Source of the DNA: Euphorbia lathyris
Taxonomy: Eukaryota > Streptophyta > Magnoliopsida > Malpighiales > Euphorbiaceae
Reading direction: 5' to 3'
Length of the DNA: 64,000 nt
Assembly (NCBI RefSeq): GCF_963576675.1
Contig: NC_088918.1
Location: 59,725,501 to 59,789,500, forward strand
A model generated the notes under the pieces. That model ran no database searches, was not told the origin of the DNA, and saw nothing but the letters and a program-made list of their open reading frames with translations. The position numbers were made by a program, and so were the translations under genes. Shown here in pieces: positions 11,437-22,512 of this stretch (the first letter of the stretch is position 1; each line of letters starts with the position of its first letter).

Positions 11437-11441
11437 ATTAT

Positions 11442-11813
11442 ATCATCAACATAAATTTGGGCCAGCAGGGTATCTTTACCCTTTTTCTTAATGAATAAGG
11501 TTGTATCAGCTTTGCCCCTGACATAATTTCTAGTCAGCAGGAAACTGGCCAGCCTCTCATACCAAGCACGTGGTGCTTGTTTGAGGCCGTACAGAGCCTT
11601 TTTGAGTTTGTAAACATGGTTTGGGAACTTAGGGTCCTCAAAACCTGGAGGTTGATTTACATAAACCTCCTCGTTTATAACTCCATTAAGAAATGCACTT
11701 TTGACATCCATTTGGAATAATTTAAAATTCATGTAAGATGCATATGCACATAATATTCTAATTGCCTCTAGCCTCGCCACTGGGGCAAAGGTCTCACCGT
11801 AGTCTATACCTTC
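11442..11813 (-). pseudogene. Copia-A pol, middle RT segment
   Basis: This stretch between the two nested insertions encodes copia RT blocks: [42 protein letters not shown] and the YVDDII active site at its 3' end. Both ends are exact insertion sites: CCTTC (shared with 18877-18881) and ATTAT (11437-11441). The frame is open throughout. The Met at 11858 belongs to the neighbouring LTR and is not a start. Confidence 0.93.
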
Positions 11814-12668
11814 TGATGTGATATTGGTTATGAAAAGAGATAATAACCAAATCAACAAGTTTTCCCGATCTATCTTAAGGAATTAATAGAATCAAATAAC
11901 AAACATAAATTGGTGATAACAAACCAATCCCAAAGAATTAAAGACAATGAAAGGAGATCTGACCTTACACCTTCGAATAATTAAATTGGAACCTGAGTGT
12001 TTGGCGATTCACAAGTACCTTACCAAAATACTTGTTCACGATCAAAATAATTCCCAAAGGAAAAGAAGAACTTTTGTTCATAAAAATATTGATTTCTGAT
12101 TGATGAAAATAATGAAGAATACAAGCCTTTATATAGGCTACAAAATAAACCTAAACCTAAACTAAAAAGGAAGTTGAATCCTAGTGCACCAAGGTAAAAG
12201 AAATCCTAATTAGACAAGGAAAAACATTAAATTCGTTTTTGTCCTTTAGAGCCCAATTTCAGCCCACTAATTAACATTATTTGGGCCTTTTAATTAGCTA
12301 GAAATAAGCCCAATCAAACCTATAAGGTTATAGCATTAATTTTAATGAGTCCCAATGGGTTTTGCACATGCCAAACACATGCAAGTCCAAAGCTTCTCTT
12401 AAAATATGATCAACCTTTTTACATATCACTATTATGGGCTTGGGCTTGGATACAACACAAAAACACACCATCTTTAATGACTTCGCTAGAATTCATTCCT
12501 TGTTTAAAGAAGCTCAAGATGAGTCCATTAAGCATTTGTTGGTCTTTCTTTGCACGATTCTTCGTCATAGGTCCAATTGACAGCTCCAATGGATCCCTCA
12601 TGCTTCTACTAGGCTCCTTAACTCCAAGCTCCTTTGTTCCATGCTCTTGTGCTTTTGATATCACATCA
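11814..12668 (-). repeat. 3' LTR of Gypsy-B
   Basis: 855 bp. It lacks 67 bp present in the other LTR at about 18186-18252; the deletion end points share a short A/T-rich microhomology. Confidence 0.95.
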
Positions 12669-15600
12669 TTCCCTCTCTCTTGAAAAGGATTTGTCCTCAA
12701 ATCTTCATCTCCTACATCAAACAAAGATAAATCAGCCACATTAAAAGTTGCATGCACACTATACTCACCTGGCAAGTCGAGCTTGTAGGCATTATCCCCA
12801 ATTCGTGCGACTACTTGAAATGGACCATCGCCTCTAGGATGTAGCTTTGATTTTCTCTGAGCGGGGAACCTTTCCTTGCGCATATGCAACCACACCCAAT
12901 CACCGGGTTCAAATAGAACACATTGTCGACCCTTGTTAGCTTGCTTTGCATAATGCTCATTCTTCTTCTCCAGTTGTTGTTTCACTTGTTCATGTAACTT
13001 AAGCACCATTTCTGCCTTTTTCTTTCCATCTAAACTTTTCCTTTCATCAACAGGCAAATGGATCAAGTCTAATGGTGTCAAAGGATTAAAACCATAAACA
13101 ATTTCAAATGGTGAGAAGTTAGTAGATGAATGTATAGCCCTATTATAAGCGAACTCAATAAATGGTAGGCATTCTTCCCATGACTTAAGATTCTTTTGAA
13201 TAACTGCCCTAAGAAGTTGTCCTAAAGTTCTATTTACTACTTCGGTTTGACCATCAGTTTGAGGGTGACAAGAAGTAGAAAACAACAGTTTAGTCCCCAA
13301 TTTATTCCACAAAGTCTTCCAAAAATAGCTTAAAAACTTAGGATCTCTATCACTAACTATACTCTTTGGCATCCCATGCAGACGAACAACCTCTCTAAAG
13401 AACAAGTTAGCAATATTAATAGCATCATCAGTTTTATGGCATGGTATGAAATGTGCCATCTTAGAAAAGCGATCTACAACCACAAATATGGAATCATTAC
13501 CTCTCTTAGACCTAGGTAAAGCCATCACAAAATCCATGGATATAGCAGTCCAAGGTTCATTCGGCACAGGTAATGGAGTGTATAAACCATGAGGCATAAC
13601 TCTAGACTTAGCTTTCTTACAATTAATACAACTAGCACATATTCTTTCCACATCACGTTTCATATGAGGCCAAAAGAAATGTTCAGAAATCATGTCCAAA
13701 GTCTTAGCAACCCCAAAATGCCCCATCAAGCCTCCACCGTGGGCTTCCCTCACAAGAAATTCTCTATGTGAACATTTAGGCATGCATAATCGATTATCTC
13801 TAAATAAGTAGCCCTCATGTCTATAAAATTTTCCAAAAGCAGTAAGTTCACAAGCTTTATAAATAGATGCAAAGTCTAGATCATCAACATATAATTCTTT
13901 GATATACTCAAATCCTAAACACTTAGCATGCATCACATTCAATAAGCTAACTCTCCTACTTAATGCATCAACAACTACGTTTTCCTTCCCTTGCTTATAC
14001 TTAATCACATAAGGAAACGTCTCTATAAATTCCACCCACTTGGCATGTCTTCGGTTCAATTTTTGTTGACCCTTAAGATGTTTCAAGGATTCATGATCGG
14101 TGTGGATCACAAACTCTTTAGGCCATAAATAATGTTGCCACATTTGCAAAGCCCTAACTAATGCATAGAGTTCTTTATCATAAGTGGGATAGTTTAAGGT
14201 TGCACCACTAAGTTTTTCACTAAAGAAGGCTATAGGTCGACCCTCTTGCATTAAAACAGCACCAATCCCTACTCCCGACGCATCACACTCAATTTCAAAC
14301 GATTTATCAAAGTTTGGAAGTGCTAAAACGGGGGCAGAAGTTAGTCTTGCCTTAAGCATCTCAAAAGCATCCTCTTGTGCTTTGCCCCACTTAAAGCCAA
14401 CATTCTTTTTTATTACCTCGGTTAGTGGTGCGGCAATGGTACTGAAGTTCTTCACAAACCTCCTATAGAAACTCGCCAAGCCATGAAAGCTCCTCACCTC
14501 GGTAACTGAATTTGGCGTTGGCCACTCTTGAATGGCTTTCACCTTTTCAATATCAACAGAAACTCCTTGTGCTGAAACAATAAAACCCAAAAACACAACT
14601 TTCTCCATGCAAAATGAGCACTTAGAAAGGTTAGCGTATAATTTCTGTTCTCTCAAAACATCTAATACAACCTTAACATGTTCTATGTGTTCTGCCTCAG
14701 ATTTAGAATAGATAAAAATGTCATCAAAATAAACAACAACAAATTTACCTATAAACTCTCTCAAAACATGATTCATTAATCTCATGAAAGTACTAGGTGC
14801 ATTTGTTAAACCGAAAGGCATAACTAACCACTCATATAAACCATGCTTAGTCTTAAAAGCCGTTTTCCATTCATCTCCTAATGACATGCGAATCTGATGG
14901 TACCCACTCTTAAGATCTATTTTAGTGAAAATAACAGCCCCATTTAATTCATCCAACATATCATCTAACCTAGGGATAGGATGACGATACTTTACCGTGA
15001 TTTTATTGACGGCTCTACAATCGATGCACATCCGCCAAGTTCCATCTTTCTTTGGTACTAGGATGACTGGTACAGCACACGGACTCATAGATTCACGAAT
15101 CAACCCTTTTGCCATTAGTTCCTCGACTTGCCTTTGTAGTTCTTTTGTCTCCTCAGGGTTACTTCTATAGGCTGGTCGATTTGGAATTTGTGCTCCGGGA
15201 ACAAAGTCAATTTGATGCTCAATTCCTCGAATCGGGGGTAACTTATTAGGCATCTCTTCGGGGAATAAATCCTTGAATTCCTGCAAAAGAGGGGAAATAC
15301 TAGAAGGAAGGTTAGACTGACTTACAGAAGATAAACAAAAACTCTTATAATAAAATAATAATAAATTTTTGTTTTCAAAATCAGCTTGCTTTACATCCCT
15401 CAATTTAGCATATAAAGATAGATTTTGGCTTTTGTTAATGCTCCTCTCTTTTTCTCTCCTCTCACCCTCATTTCTCGACCTCACTAATGCCTTTTCACTC
15501 ACCTCTTCTCTCTTCACACCCTCACTGATTTTATCACTCTTATTTTCTCTCGCCTTAACCTTTTCCCTTCTCACAGATTGTTCTTGTAACATTCTTTGCA

Positions 15601-17212
15601 TGTAGAGCTGATCTTCAAACACTTCAGCAGGTGATAAAGGTGGCAAAATATACTTCTTCCCATCCTTAGCAATAGTAAATTTATTTGTTCGACCATGATG
15701 TAGTGCTGATCGATCGAATTGCCAAGGCCTCCCCAATAACACATGACATGCTTGCATAGGTACTACATCACATAATACCTCATCAGAAAAAGAACCAATA
15801 GAAAAGTTCAGAAGCACCTGTTTAGTAACTTTGAGTTCGTTACTATCATTCAACCATTGTAACCGATAAGGATTGGGATGTGGAATTGTTGATATCCCTA
15901 ATCGGCTTGCTAACACATTGCTTACCACGTTGCAACAACTTCCTCCATCAATAATTAGTAAGCATGTTTTTCCAAGTATGTTGCAATGAGCATGAAAGAT
16001 GTGCTCTCGTTGCTCAATGTTACCACTCACTCCCATCTTCAATGTTCTACGAGTGACTAAGTTAACTCCATGTCCTCCTTTACTATCCACCTCTTCTATA
16101 TCACTACAATCTTCTAAGGTGGGCATATCATCTGATTCATGTTCGGACTCACTTTCGGATATTAACTCACCATGCTTCATAACCATCGCCTTTTGATTCG
16201 AACACTCTCTTGCATAGTGCCCTCTCCCTTGGCACTTAAAACACACAATTTCACGAGTTCTTGTGGGTTTTTCAGTAGTTTTGTATTTGGGAGTAGTTCC
16301 ACCAATTTGCAACTTCCCAAATGCTTTTGAATCAACCTGAGGCGTTTGGTCACTTTTAGAGCTAAATTCAGATTTAGTTTTGAAATTACCTCTTGGATCT
16401 GACTTCCATGGAGTGGAAGTAGTGCCTTTGAACTTTGATCTCCCTTTCTCAACCTCTTGAAGTTGTCTCTCAATTTTTATCGCTTTATGGAGCATCTCGT
16501 CCATGTGGAAATAAGTTTGTAGCTCAAGAGGGTTGCGAATCTCCCTCTTCATTCCCATGAGAAATCTAACCATGGTAGCTTCCTCATCTTCTTGTATATC
16601 AGCTCGGATTAGTGCCATCTCCAATTGTTTGTGATAATCTTCAACAGATTGGTTACCTTGAGACATGGATTGGAGTTCTTTCAACAACTCCTTATAATAG
16701 TGAGCCGGCACAAATCTCTTTTTCATGACCTTCTTCAATTCACCCCATGTTCTTATGGGTTCATCACCATCTCTTTTTCTTGTGCGCTTTAATTGGTCCC
16801 ACCAAACAGCCGCATATTCAGTTAGTTCGGATACTACAAGTTTCACCTTCTTCTCCTCGGAATACTCATGTATGTCAAAGATTGTTTCAACCTTTCGTAC
16901 CCAATCAAGATACGCCTCTGGGTCACTAGCTCCTCGAAAAGTAGGCATTTTAAGTTTGATAGCATTAAGATTACTATCTTTTCGATCGTTACCCCTTTTT
17001 CGGTATCCAAACTGCTCCTCCTCTTCAGACTCGGATAGTTCATCATCAAAATTCAATCTCCCGCGTCCTCCTTTCTTTTGGCTTGATTTCTTTTGGTTTG
17101 AAACCAAATCAGCCACAATAGCCCCTAACCTCTTCATCTCACCTACAATAGCTTGTTGCCATTCTTTAGAATCAACATCGTTAACGTTGTCCTTTTTAGG
17201 TTCGTTAGACAT
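12419..17212 (-). CDS. Gypsy-B gag-pol polyprotein
   Basis: One 1597-aa frame from ATG 17212. In order: gag (residues ~80-260), CCHC knuckle [14 protein letters not shown] (~324-338), aspartic protease with IDGGSCCNV (~417, DGG in place of the usual D-T/S-G), RT with YFDD (~826), RNase H ([24 protein letters not shown]), and an integrase zinc finger. The integrase core has acidic residues in SMDFV (~1224), SDRDPKF (~1286) and [12 protein letters not shown] (~1320). The last ~82 residues are read through the polypurine tract into the 3' LTR, ending at 12419; [10 protein letters not shown] there resembles tails of other plant gypsy polyproteins. Reverse transcription and integration would occur in virus-like particles and the nucleus. 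Nothing visible inactivates it. Confidence 0.95.
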   Translation of the reverse strand: MSNEPKKDNVNDVDSKEWQQAIVGEMKRLGAIVADLVSNQKKSSQKKGGRGRLNFDDELSESEEEEQFGYRKRGNDRKDSNLNAIKLKMPTFRGASDPEAYLDWVRKVETIFDIHEYSEEKKVKLVVSELTEYAAVWWDQLKRTRKRDGDEPIRTWGELKKVMKKRFVPAHYYKELLKELQSMSQGNQSVEDYHKQLEMALIRADIQEDEEATMVRFLMGMKREIRNPLELQTYFHMDEMLHKAIKIERQLQEVEKGRSKFKGTTSTPWKSDPRGNFKTKSEFSSKSDQTPQVDSKAFGKLQIGGTTPKYKTTEKPTRTREIVCFKCQGRGHYARECSNQKAMVMKHGELISESESEHESDDMPTLEDCSDIEEVDSKGGHGVNLVTRRTLKMGVSGNIEQREHIFHAHCNILGKTCLLIIDGGSCCNVVSNVLASRLGISTIPHPNPYRLQWLNDSNELKVTKQVLLNFSIGSFSDEVLCDVVPMQACHVLLGRPWQFDRSALHHGRTNKFTIAKDGKKYILPPLSPAEVFEDQLYMQRMLQEQSVRREKVKARENKSDKISEGVKREEVSEKALVRSRNEGERREKERSINKSQNLSLYAKLRDVKQADFENKNLLLFYYKSFCLSSVSQSNLPSSISPLLQEFKDLFPEEMPNKLPPIRGIEHQIDFVPGAQIPNRPAYRSNPEETKELQRQVEELMAKGLIRESMSPCAVPVILVPKKDGTWRMCIDCRAVNKITVKYRHPIPRLDDMLDELNGAVIFTKIDLKSGYHQIRMSLGDEWKTAFKTKHGLYEWLVMPFGLTNAPSTFMRLMNHVLREFIGKFVVVYFDDIFIYSKSEAEHIEHVKVVLDVLREQKLYANLSKCSFCMEKVVFLGFIVSAQGVSVDIEKVKAIQEWPTPNSVTEVRSFHGLASFYRRFVKNFSTIAAPLTEVIKKNVGFKWGKAQEDAFEMLKARLTSAPVLALPNFDKSFEIECDASGVGIGAVLMQEGRPIAFFSEKLSGATLNYPTYDKELYALVRALQMWQHYLWPKEFVIHTDHESLKHLKGQQKLNRRHAKWVEFIETFPYVIKYKQGKENVVVDALSRRVSLLNVMHAKCLGFEYIKELYVDDLDFASIYKACELTAFGKFYRHEGYLFRDNRLCMPKCSHREFLVREAHGGGLMGHFGVAKTLDMISEHFFWPHMKRDVERICASCINCKKAKSRVMPHGLYTPLPVPNEPWTAISMDFVMALPRSKRGNDSIFVVVDRFSKMAHFIPCHKTDDAINIANLFFREVVRLHGMPKSIVSDRDPKFLSYFWKTLWNKLGTKLLFSTSCHPQTDGQTEVVNRTLGQLLRAVIQKNLKSWEECLPFIEFAYNRAIHSSTNFSPFEIVYGFNPLTPLDLIHLPVDERKSLDGKKKAEMVLKLHEQVKQQLEKKNEHYAKQANKGRQCVLFEPGDWVWLHMRKERFPAQRKSKLHPRGDGPFQVVARIGDNAYKLDLPGEYSVHATFNVADLSLFDVGDEDLRTNPFQERGNDVISKAQEHGTKELGVKEPSRSMRDPLELSIGPMTKNRAKKDQQMLNGLILSFFKQGMNSSEVIKDGVFLCCIQAQAHNSDM
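12669..12683 (-). other. Polypurine tract of Gypsy-B
   Basis: The minus strand reads AAGAGAGAGGGAA next to the 3' LTR. It is also coding, because the gag-pol frame runs through it. Confidence 0.75.
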
Positions 17213-17936
17213 GACAAAATATATAAAGAATGAAAGAAAAGTGAAATCTAGTCTAAAGCAAGAAAAGAAGAAAAAGAAAGTAAAAGAAGTACCTCACAAC
17301 CAGTTCAATCACTCTTTTATATTATCTTGATAGATCACAAGGATTATCTCGGGTAATATAAATGTCAATGAAGCAAAAGAATGACAAAATAAAGTAGAGC
17401 AGAAACTAGAAGCAAGGAAGACTAATATTGTAACGATAACCAAAGTTTAGCACACTAAGAATAGAATAAAAGACGATTTTCGAAGAAGAGACAAATGTTT
17501 GAAAGAAATTTTAAGAATGTGTGTTTAGCATGCAAATTCTAGAAAACTTGTAACTTTAGTACAAACAATGAGCCGATTTTTTTTTTTCTTTTCTTTTTTT
17601 TTTCCTTTTTTTTCCTCTTTTTTTTTCCTTTTTTTTTTCTTTTTTTTTTCTTTTTTTTTTTTCCTTTTTTTAAACTAGATTGGAATTGATTAACAAATTA
17701 AACTTGCACTAATGATTTAGCATGCAAAAAAAATTGAAGAAATTCACACACATAAATGGGTTTGGCTAGTAAGAATAGAATCCAAAAATAATCAGTTCGC
17801 TACAACTAAGAACCTAAATAACTAGATGCAAAGATATGAGGAACTCGATCAATAATTAAAGACTCTAGATTGGGGTAATTTTTTTTTTTTTTTAATTTCG
17901 ACAAACAAAACAAAAACAACAAATTCCTTAAGAGCC
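17213..17936. other. Gypsy-B 5' leader
   Basis: Untranslated region between PBS and gag. It contains a T/C-dominated tract at 17578-17669 (purine-rich in the RNA sense) and a second T run near 17879-17893. No gene seen. Confidence 0.7.
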
Positions 17937-17938
17937 AA

Positions 17939-17952
17939 AGCTCTGATACCAA
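17939..17952 (-). other. Primer binding site of Gypsy-B
   Basis: The minus strand reads TTGGTATCAGAGCT beside the 5' LTR, the initiator-Met tRNA type. Confidence 0.8.
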
Positions 17953-17953
17953 T

Positions 17954-18876
17954 TGATGTGATATTGGTTATGAAAAAGAGATAATAACCAAATCAACAAG
18001 TTTTCCCGATCTATCTTAAGGAATTAATAGAATCAAATAACAAACATAAATTGGTGATAACAAACCAATCCCAAAGAATTAAAGACAATGAAAGGAGATC
18101 TGACCTTACACCTTCGAATAATTAAATTGGAACCTGAGTGTTTGGCGATTCACAAGTACCTTACCAAAATACTTGTTCACGATCAAGATAATATTGCAAG
18201 AATGATGACCCGGTCTCTCAAGCTCACAATAAAGAATTCAATCCCGGATTGAAAATAATTCCCAAAGGAAAAGAAGAACTTTTGTTCATAAAAATATTGA
18301 TTTCTGATTGATGAAAATAATGAAGAATACAAGCCTTTATATAGGCTACAAAATAAACCTAAACCTAAACTAAAAAGGAAGTTGAATCCTAGTGCACCAA
18401 GGTAAAAGAAATCCTAATTAGACAAGGAAAAACATTAAATTCGTTTTTGTCCTTTAGAGCCCAATTTCAGCCCACTAATTAACATTATTTGGGCCTTTTA
18501 ATTAGCTAGAAATAAGCCCAATCAAACCTATAAGGTTATAGCATTAATTTTAATGAGTCCCAATGGGTTTTGCACATGCCAAACACATGCAAGTCCAAAG
18601 CTTCTCTTAAAATATGATCAACCTTTTTACATATCACTATTATGGGCTTGGGCTTGGATACAACACAAAAACACACCATCTTTAATGACTTCGCTAGAAT
18701 TCATTCCTTGTTTAAAGAAGCTCAAGATGAGTCCATTAAGCATTTGTTGGTCTTTCTTTGCACGATTCTTCGTCATAGGTCCAATTGACAGCTCCAATGG
18801 ATCCCTCATGCTTCTACTAGGCTCCTTAACTCCAAGCTCCTTTGTTCCATGCTCTTGTGCTTTTGATATCACATCA
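17954..18876 (-). repeat. 5' LTR of Gypsy-B
   Basis: 923 bp, the full-length LTR of the pair. It sits directly against the interrupted Copia-A pol, with the target duplication CCTTC at 18877-18881. Confidence 0.95.
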
Positions 18877-20705
18877 CCTTCTTGCTGACTGTAGCCCTGA
18901 GCTACAAGCCTTGCTTTGTTCCTGACTACGTTTCCTTGTTCGTCCATCTTGTTCCTGAAGACCCATCTTGTTCCGATGGTCTTTTGACTCTTTGGATGAG
19001 GCACTAACTCCCATACATCATTTCTTCGAAATTGATCGAGCTCCTCTTGTATTGCATTCATCCAGAATTCATCGTACTCAGCTTCAGCGAAATTCTTCGG
19101 TTCTTGTACTGAGACGAAAGCAACATTGCTGAGGTACTTCCTGAGTTGATTCCTCGTCATCAGGGTATTCCCAGCAGAATCAAGGATTGCACTTTCAGAG
19201 TGCCCTCTTGGAATCCTTATTTCTTTGGGTAGATTCATGTCTTGTGCTGTTCCTGTTTCAACAATCTCTGCAGAAGTAGATGGGTCAGTAAAAGTAATCT
19301 TAAGTTCACTCTTACTCTTGGTCAGCCTTTTCGTGAATGACTCAGTAGCTGGTTCTGAGTCAGCGATGGTTACTGAGTTTGGATCATCTTCGGTCAGCGG
19401 CTGGTATCTACCTGCAGGGTCAGTTTCATCGAACTCTATATGTATTGACTCTTCTAAAACTTGAGTTCGCTTATTAAAAACTCTGTATGCTTTGCTGTTT
19501 GTTGAGTAGCCCAGAAAGATAGCTTCATCAGCTTTTGAATCAAACTTTGCTAAGCTATCTTTGGTATTTAAAATAAAACATCTACAGCCAAAGGCACGAA
19601 AGTATCCAATATTGGGCTTCCGTCCTTTCCAAAGTTCATAGGGGGTTTTCTTGAGTATAGGTCTAACTAGAGCCCTATTAAGAATGTAGCATGCTGTGTT
19701 AACAGCCTCTCCCCAAAAATACTTTGGAAGCCTATGCTCATCCAGCATTGTCCTGGCTATTTCAACCAGAGTTCTGTTCTTCCTTTCTACAACCCCATTT
19801 TGCTGAGGTGTTCTAGGAGCAGAAAAATTATGGTCAATGCCGCTGGCTTCACAGAATTCAACAAACTTTTGGTTTTTGAATTCTCCACCGTTATCACTAC
19901 GGATATGAGCTAATTTTAGGTCTTTTTCATTTTCAATTTTCCTAACCAATTTTGAAAATGTCTCAAAGGTCTCATCCTTGCTGGTCAGCAAGATAACCCA
20001 CGTATACCGAGAGAAATCATCTACAATGACCAAGGAAAATCTTCTTCCACCCAGACTCAGCGGCTGGACTGGACCAAAGAGATCCAAGTGTAGTAATTCT
20101 AACGGACGTTTAGTTGAGACAATGTTTTTACTGTGAAAAGATTGTTTGGTTTGTTTTCCAGCTTGGCAAGCGTGGCATAATTGATCTTTTTGAAATTTAA
20201 GTTCAGGCAGTCCCTCAACCAATTGCTTTCTTGCTAGTTTGGCCAGGAGGTCCATGCTTACATGACCAAATCTCATGTGCCATAGCCAGGAATTTTCTTC
20301 CTTTGTTACTAAGCACACAGTTTTTGAAAACTTTTTCTCTAAGTCTAGCATAAAGACATTATCTATCCGAGGGGCAGTTAAAATTAACTCATTAGTTTTA
20401 CCCTCGTATATTTTACATCCAGTAGCATCAAATATAACTTTTCTCCCATTGTCACATAGCTGAGCTACGCTGAGTAAGTTATATTTGAGTCCGCTGACTA
20501 GGGAGACAGATTCAATAGTAGGATTACCTCCGATGGTTCCTGAGCCTACTATCTTACCGTTCTTGTTGTCTCCAAAACTTACACTCCCTCCTCGTTTATG
20601 TTCAAATGTGATGAACTGAGTTTCATCACCCGTCATATGCCTTGAGCATGCGCTGTCAATATACCACATCTTTGACTTCTCGGCACATCTCAGGCTTACC
20701 TGCAT
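18877..20705 (-). pseudogene. Copia-A pol, 5' segment: protease, integrase, start of RT
   Basis: The frame opens at ATG 20705, five bases after the gag stop and in a different phase. It has protease WYIDSACSRHMTGD (residues ~14-28, DSA where many elements have DSG or DTG), a GAG-pre-integrase segment with LCHACQAGKQ, the integrase core with catalytic acids in LDLFGP, RSDNGGEF and PQQNGVVERKNRT, and early RT (WELVPHPKSQKTIGTRWVF). At residue ~609 it meets the Gypsy-B LTR. The frame stays open through the LTR to 18627, giving a 692-aa chimeric frame whose last ~82 residues are identical to the Gypsy-B tail. Short gag-pol spacing suggests reinitiation or frameshifting for expression. Confidence 0.93.
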
Positions 20706-20710
20706 TGTAA

Positions 20711-22450
20711 CTAGTTACTTTTAGGTACCCAATTCTTTTTGGGTCCTGACTTGTTAGGTGCAACAGGTATAGCATCATATTTTATTTTATGGCGACATAC
20801 ATAGACAGTATGGCCATTCTTTCCACAGAAGTCACAACTGACCTTCTGTTTAGGATTTTTTACTGACTTGTCAGCACCCCAGTGCTGAGCGTGCCAGCAC
20901 ACTTTAGTAGTGTGTCCTAACTTCCCACAAAAGTCACACTGGACTTTTCGCTGGGGATTCCATCTCTGCTGAGTACCTTGGTACTGAGTTCTCAGAGGAA
21001 TGTTATTTTTCTTAGGAACCTTTAGTTGGTTCTGGATGGTTGTGACGTCCTTCCTCAGTTTCTTTGAAACTGACTGGACTTCAGACACATACTCATGCAT
21101 GATCTTCATGTTATCATGCAGAGTCGAGTTGTCCTGAAGAAGGTATCTGAGGTCACTCAGTTTGACCTCTTCCACTTCGTCACAGCGCCTGCTGAGTGCT
21201 CTAACCTTTTTATTACACTTCTTAACAAGTGTATAGAGATCACTCAGGGCATTAACCATATCGTTTCTGAGCTGGGGAAGAGAAATTACCTCATTTGATT
21301 GCTCTTCATCATCTAATGCGATGGATGGGTCAGCATGCTCAGAGACGCATGGCTCAGCAAGTTCGTCAGCCATAAAGCATATCTTCGCTGACTCGGTGGC
21401 CTCAGTTTCTGTTGATGAAGATTCATCACTGTCACTCCAAGTAGCCACCATTGCCTTCTTCCCACTCTTCTTGTCTTTCCTCAGCGTGGGGCAGTTTGAC
21501 TTAATATGGCCAGCTTGATGGCACTCAAAGCATGTAATGGGCTTTGAGCTGTCCTTTCTGTATTTGCTGTCGCTTGAGTCAGCCTTATACTTATCAAACT
21601 TTTTGTAAGGCTTTTTAGAATATTTGTCGTTCTTCCTGAACAACATCTTCATCTTTCTTGTGAACATGGCCATCTCCTTATCATCAGTTGAACTCCCGTC
21701 AGTGGAGTCAGCCTTCATGACAAGTGACTTCTGCTTCCTGTCATCAGATTTTTCCTTCACCTCAAAGTTTTTCATGGATATCTCATGGGTCAGCAATGAA
21801 CCGATGAGTTCGTCATATTTGTAGGTGGTTAAATCCTGAGCTTCCTCAACTGCTGTCTTCTTTGCTTGCCAGTCTTTTGGAAGACTCCTGAGTATCTTTT
21901 TGACTTGTTCTTCCTCAGTGAAGATTTTCCCAAGTCTCTTGAGCTCATTAATGATGTTGGTGAACCTTGCATTCATGTCTGAAATGCCCTCATTATTATT
22001 CATCTCGAACAGCTCGTACAGTCTCATCTGCTGATTCACCTTGGATTCTTTTACTTTGTTTGTTCCCTCGTAGGTGACTTCCAGCTTCTTCCAGATCTCT
22101 TGTGCCGACTCACAACCTGAGATTTTATTATATTCTGCAGAATCGAGCGCACAGTGAAGCATATTGATAGCCGAAGCATGGTTTTGAAGCTTCTTAAGAT
22201 CATCCTCTGTCCATTTGGCCTCAGCTTTTATAACTGTTTGGCCAGCCACAACCTCAACAGGTACAAACGGCCCTTGGACTATAGATAGCCAGGCACTCAT
22301 GTTTGTAGCCTGAATGAAGTTTTTCATCCTATTCTTCCAGAAGGTATAGTTTGACCCGAAGAATAGGGGAGGCCTAGTAATGGACAGCCCCTCAGGCAGT
22401 ATTTGAGTTGTTTGGTTTCCAGGGAGAAATCGAGTGCTGTTTTCGCCCAT
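20711..22450 (-). CDS. Copia-A gag
   Basis: A 579-aa open frame from ATG 22450. It starts with MGENSTRFLPGNQ, followed by the copia gag helical domain (FGSNYTFWKNRMKNFI, then residues ~60-240 including EIWKKLEVTYEG). It has a CCHC knuckle CFECHQAGHIKSNC in the middle and two more near the C-terminus (CDFCGKLGHTTKVC, CDFCGKNGHTVYVC). Three knuckles is more than the usual one. The protein would form the particle shell and bind RNA. The frame is undamaged and ends with TAG just before pol. Confidence 0.93.
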   Translation of the reverse strand: MGENSTRFLPGNQTTQILPEGLSITRPPLFFGSNYTFWKNRMKNFIQATNMSAWLSIVQGPFVPVEVVAGQTVIKAEAKWTEDDLKKLQNHASAINMLHCALDSAEYNKISGCESAQEIWKKLEVTYEGTNKVKESKVNQQMRLYELFEMNNNEGISDMNARFTNIINELKRLGKIFTEEEQVKKILRSLPKDWQAKKTAVEEAQDLTTYKYDELIGSLLTHEISMKNFEVKEKSDDRKQKSLVMKADSTDGSSTDDKEMAMFTRKMKMLFRKNDKYSKKPYKKFDKYKADSSDSKYRKDSSKPITCFECHQAGHIKSNCPTLRKDKKSGKKAMVATWSDSDESSSTETEATESAKICFMADELAEPCVSEHADPSIALDDEEQSNEVISLPQLRNDMVNALSDLYTLVKKCNKKVRALSRRCDEVEEVKLSDLRYLLQDNSTLHDNMKIMHEYVSEVQSVSKKLRKDVTTIQNQLKVPKKNNIPLRTQYQGTQQRWNPQRKVQCDFCGKLGHTTKVCWHAQHWGADKSVKNPKQKVSCDFCGKNGHTVYVCRHKIKYDAIPVAPNKSGPKKNWVPKSN

Positions 22451-22496
22451 GGTAGGGATCAGCTCAAGGTTGTTAGACCTTTTACAGTGAGCTTTA

Positions 22497-22510
22497 GAGC
22501 TCTGATACCA
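22497..22510 (-). other. Primer binding site of Copia-A
   Basis: The minus strand reads TGGTATCAGAGCTC, two bases after the 5' LTR end. It is complementary to the 3' end of initiator-Met tRNA. Confidence 0.85.
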
Positions 22511-22512
22511 CT

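Larger units (their letters stand above)
11814..18876 (-). mobile_element. Gypsy-B: Ty3/gypsy retrotransposon with an open gag-pol frame
   Basis: The element is 7063 bp with LTRs at 11814-12668 and 17954-18876. Each LTR is bounded by TGATGTG...CACATCA and flanked by the 5-bp target duplication CCTTC (11809-11813 and 18877-18881). RT before integrase places it in Ty3/gypsy. The full polyprotein is open and the LTRs look almost identical by eye apart from one 67-bp deletion and a 1-bp indel, so this is a recent insertion and could be autonomous. The protease (DGGSCCNV) and RT blocks resemble chromovirus-type elements, but I did not resolve the clade and see no clear chromodomain. Confidence 0.95.
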
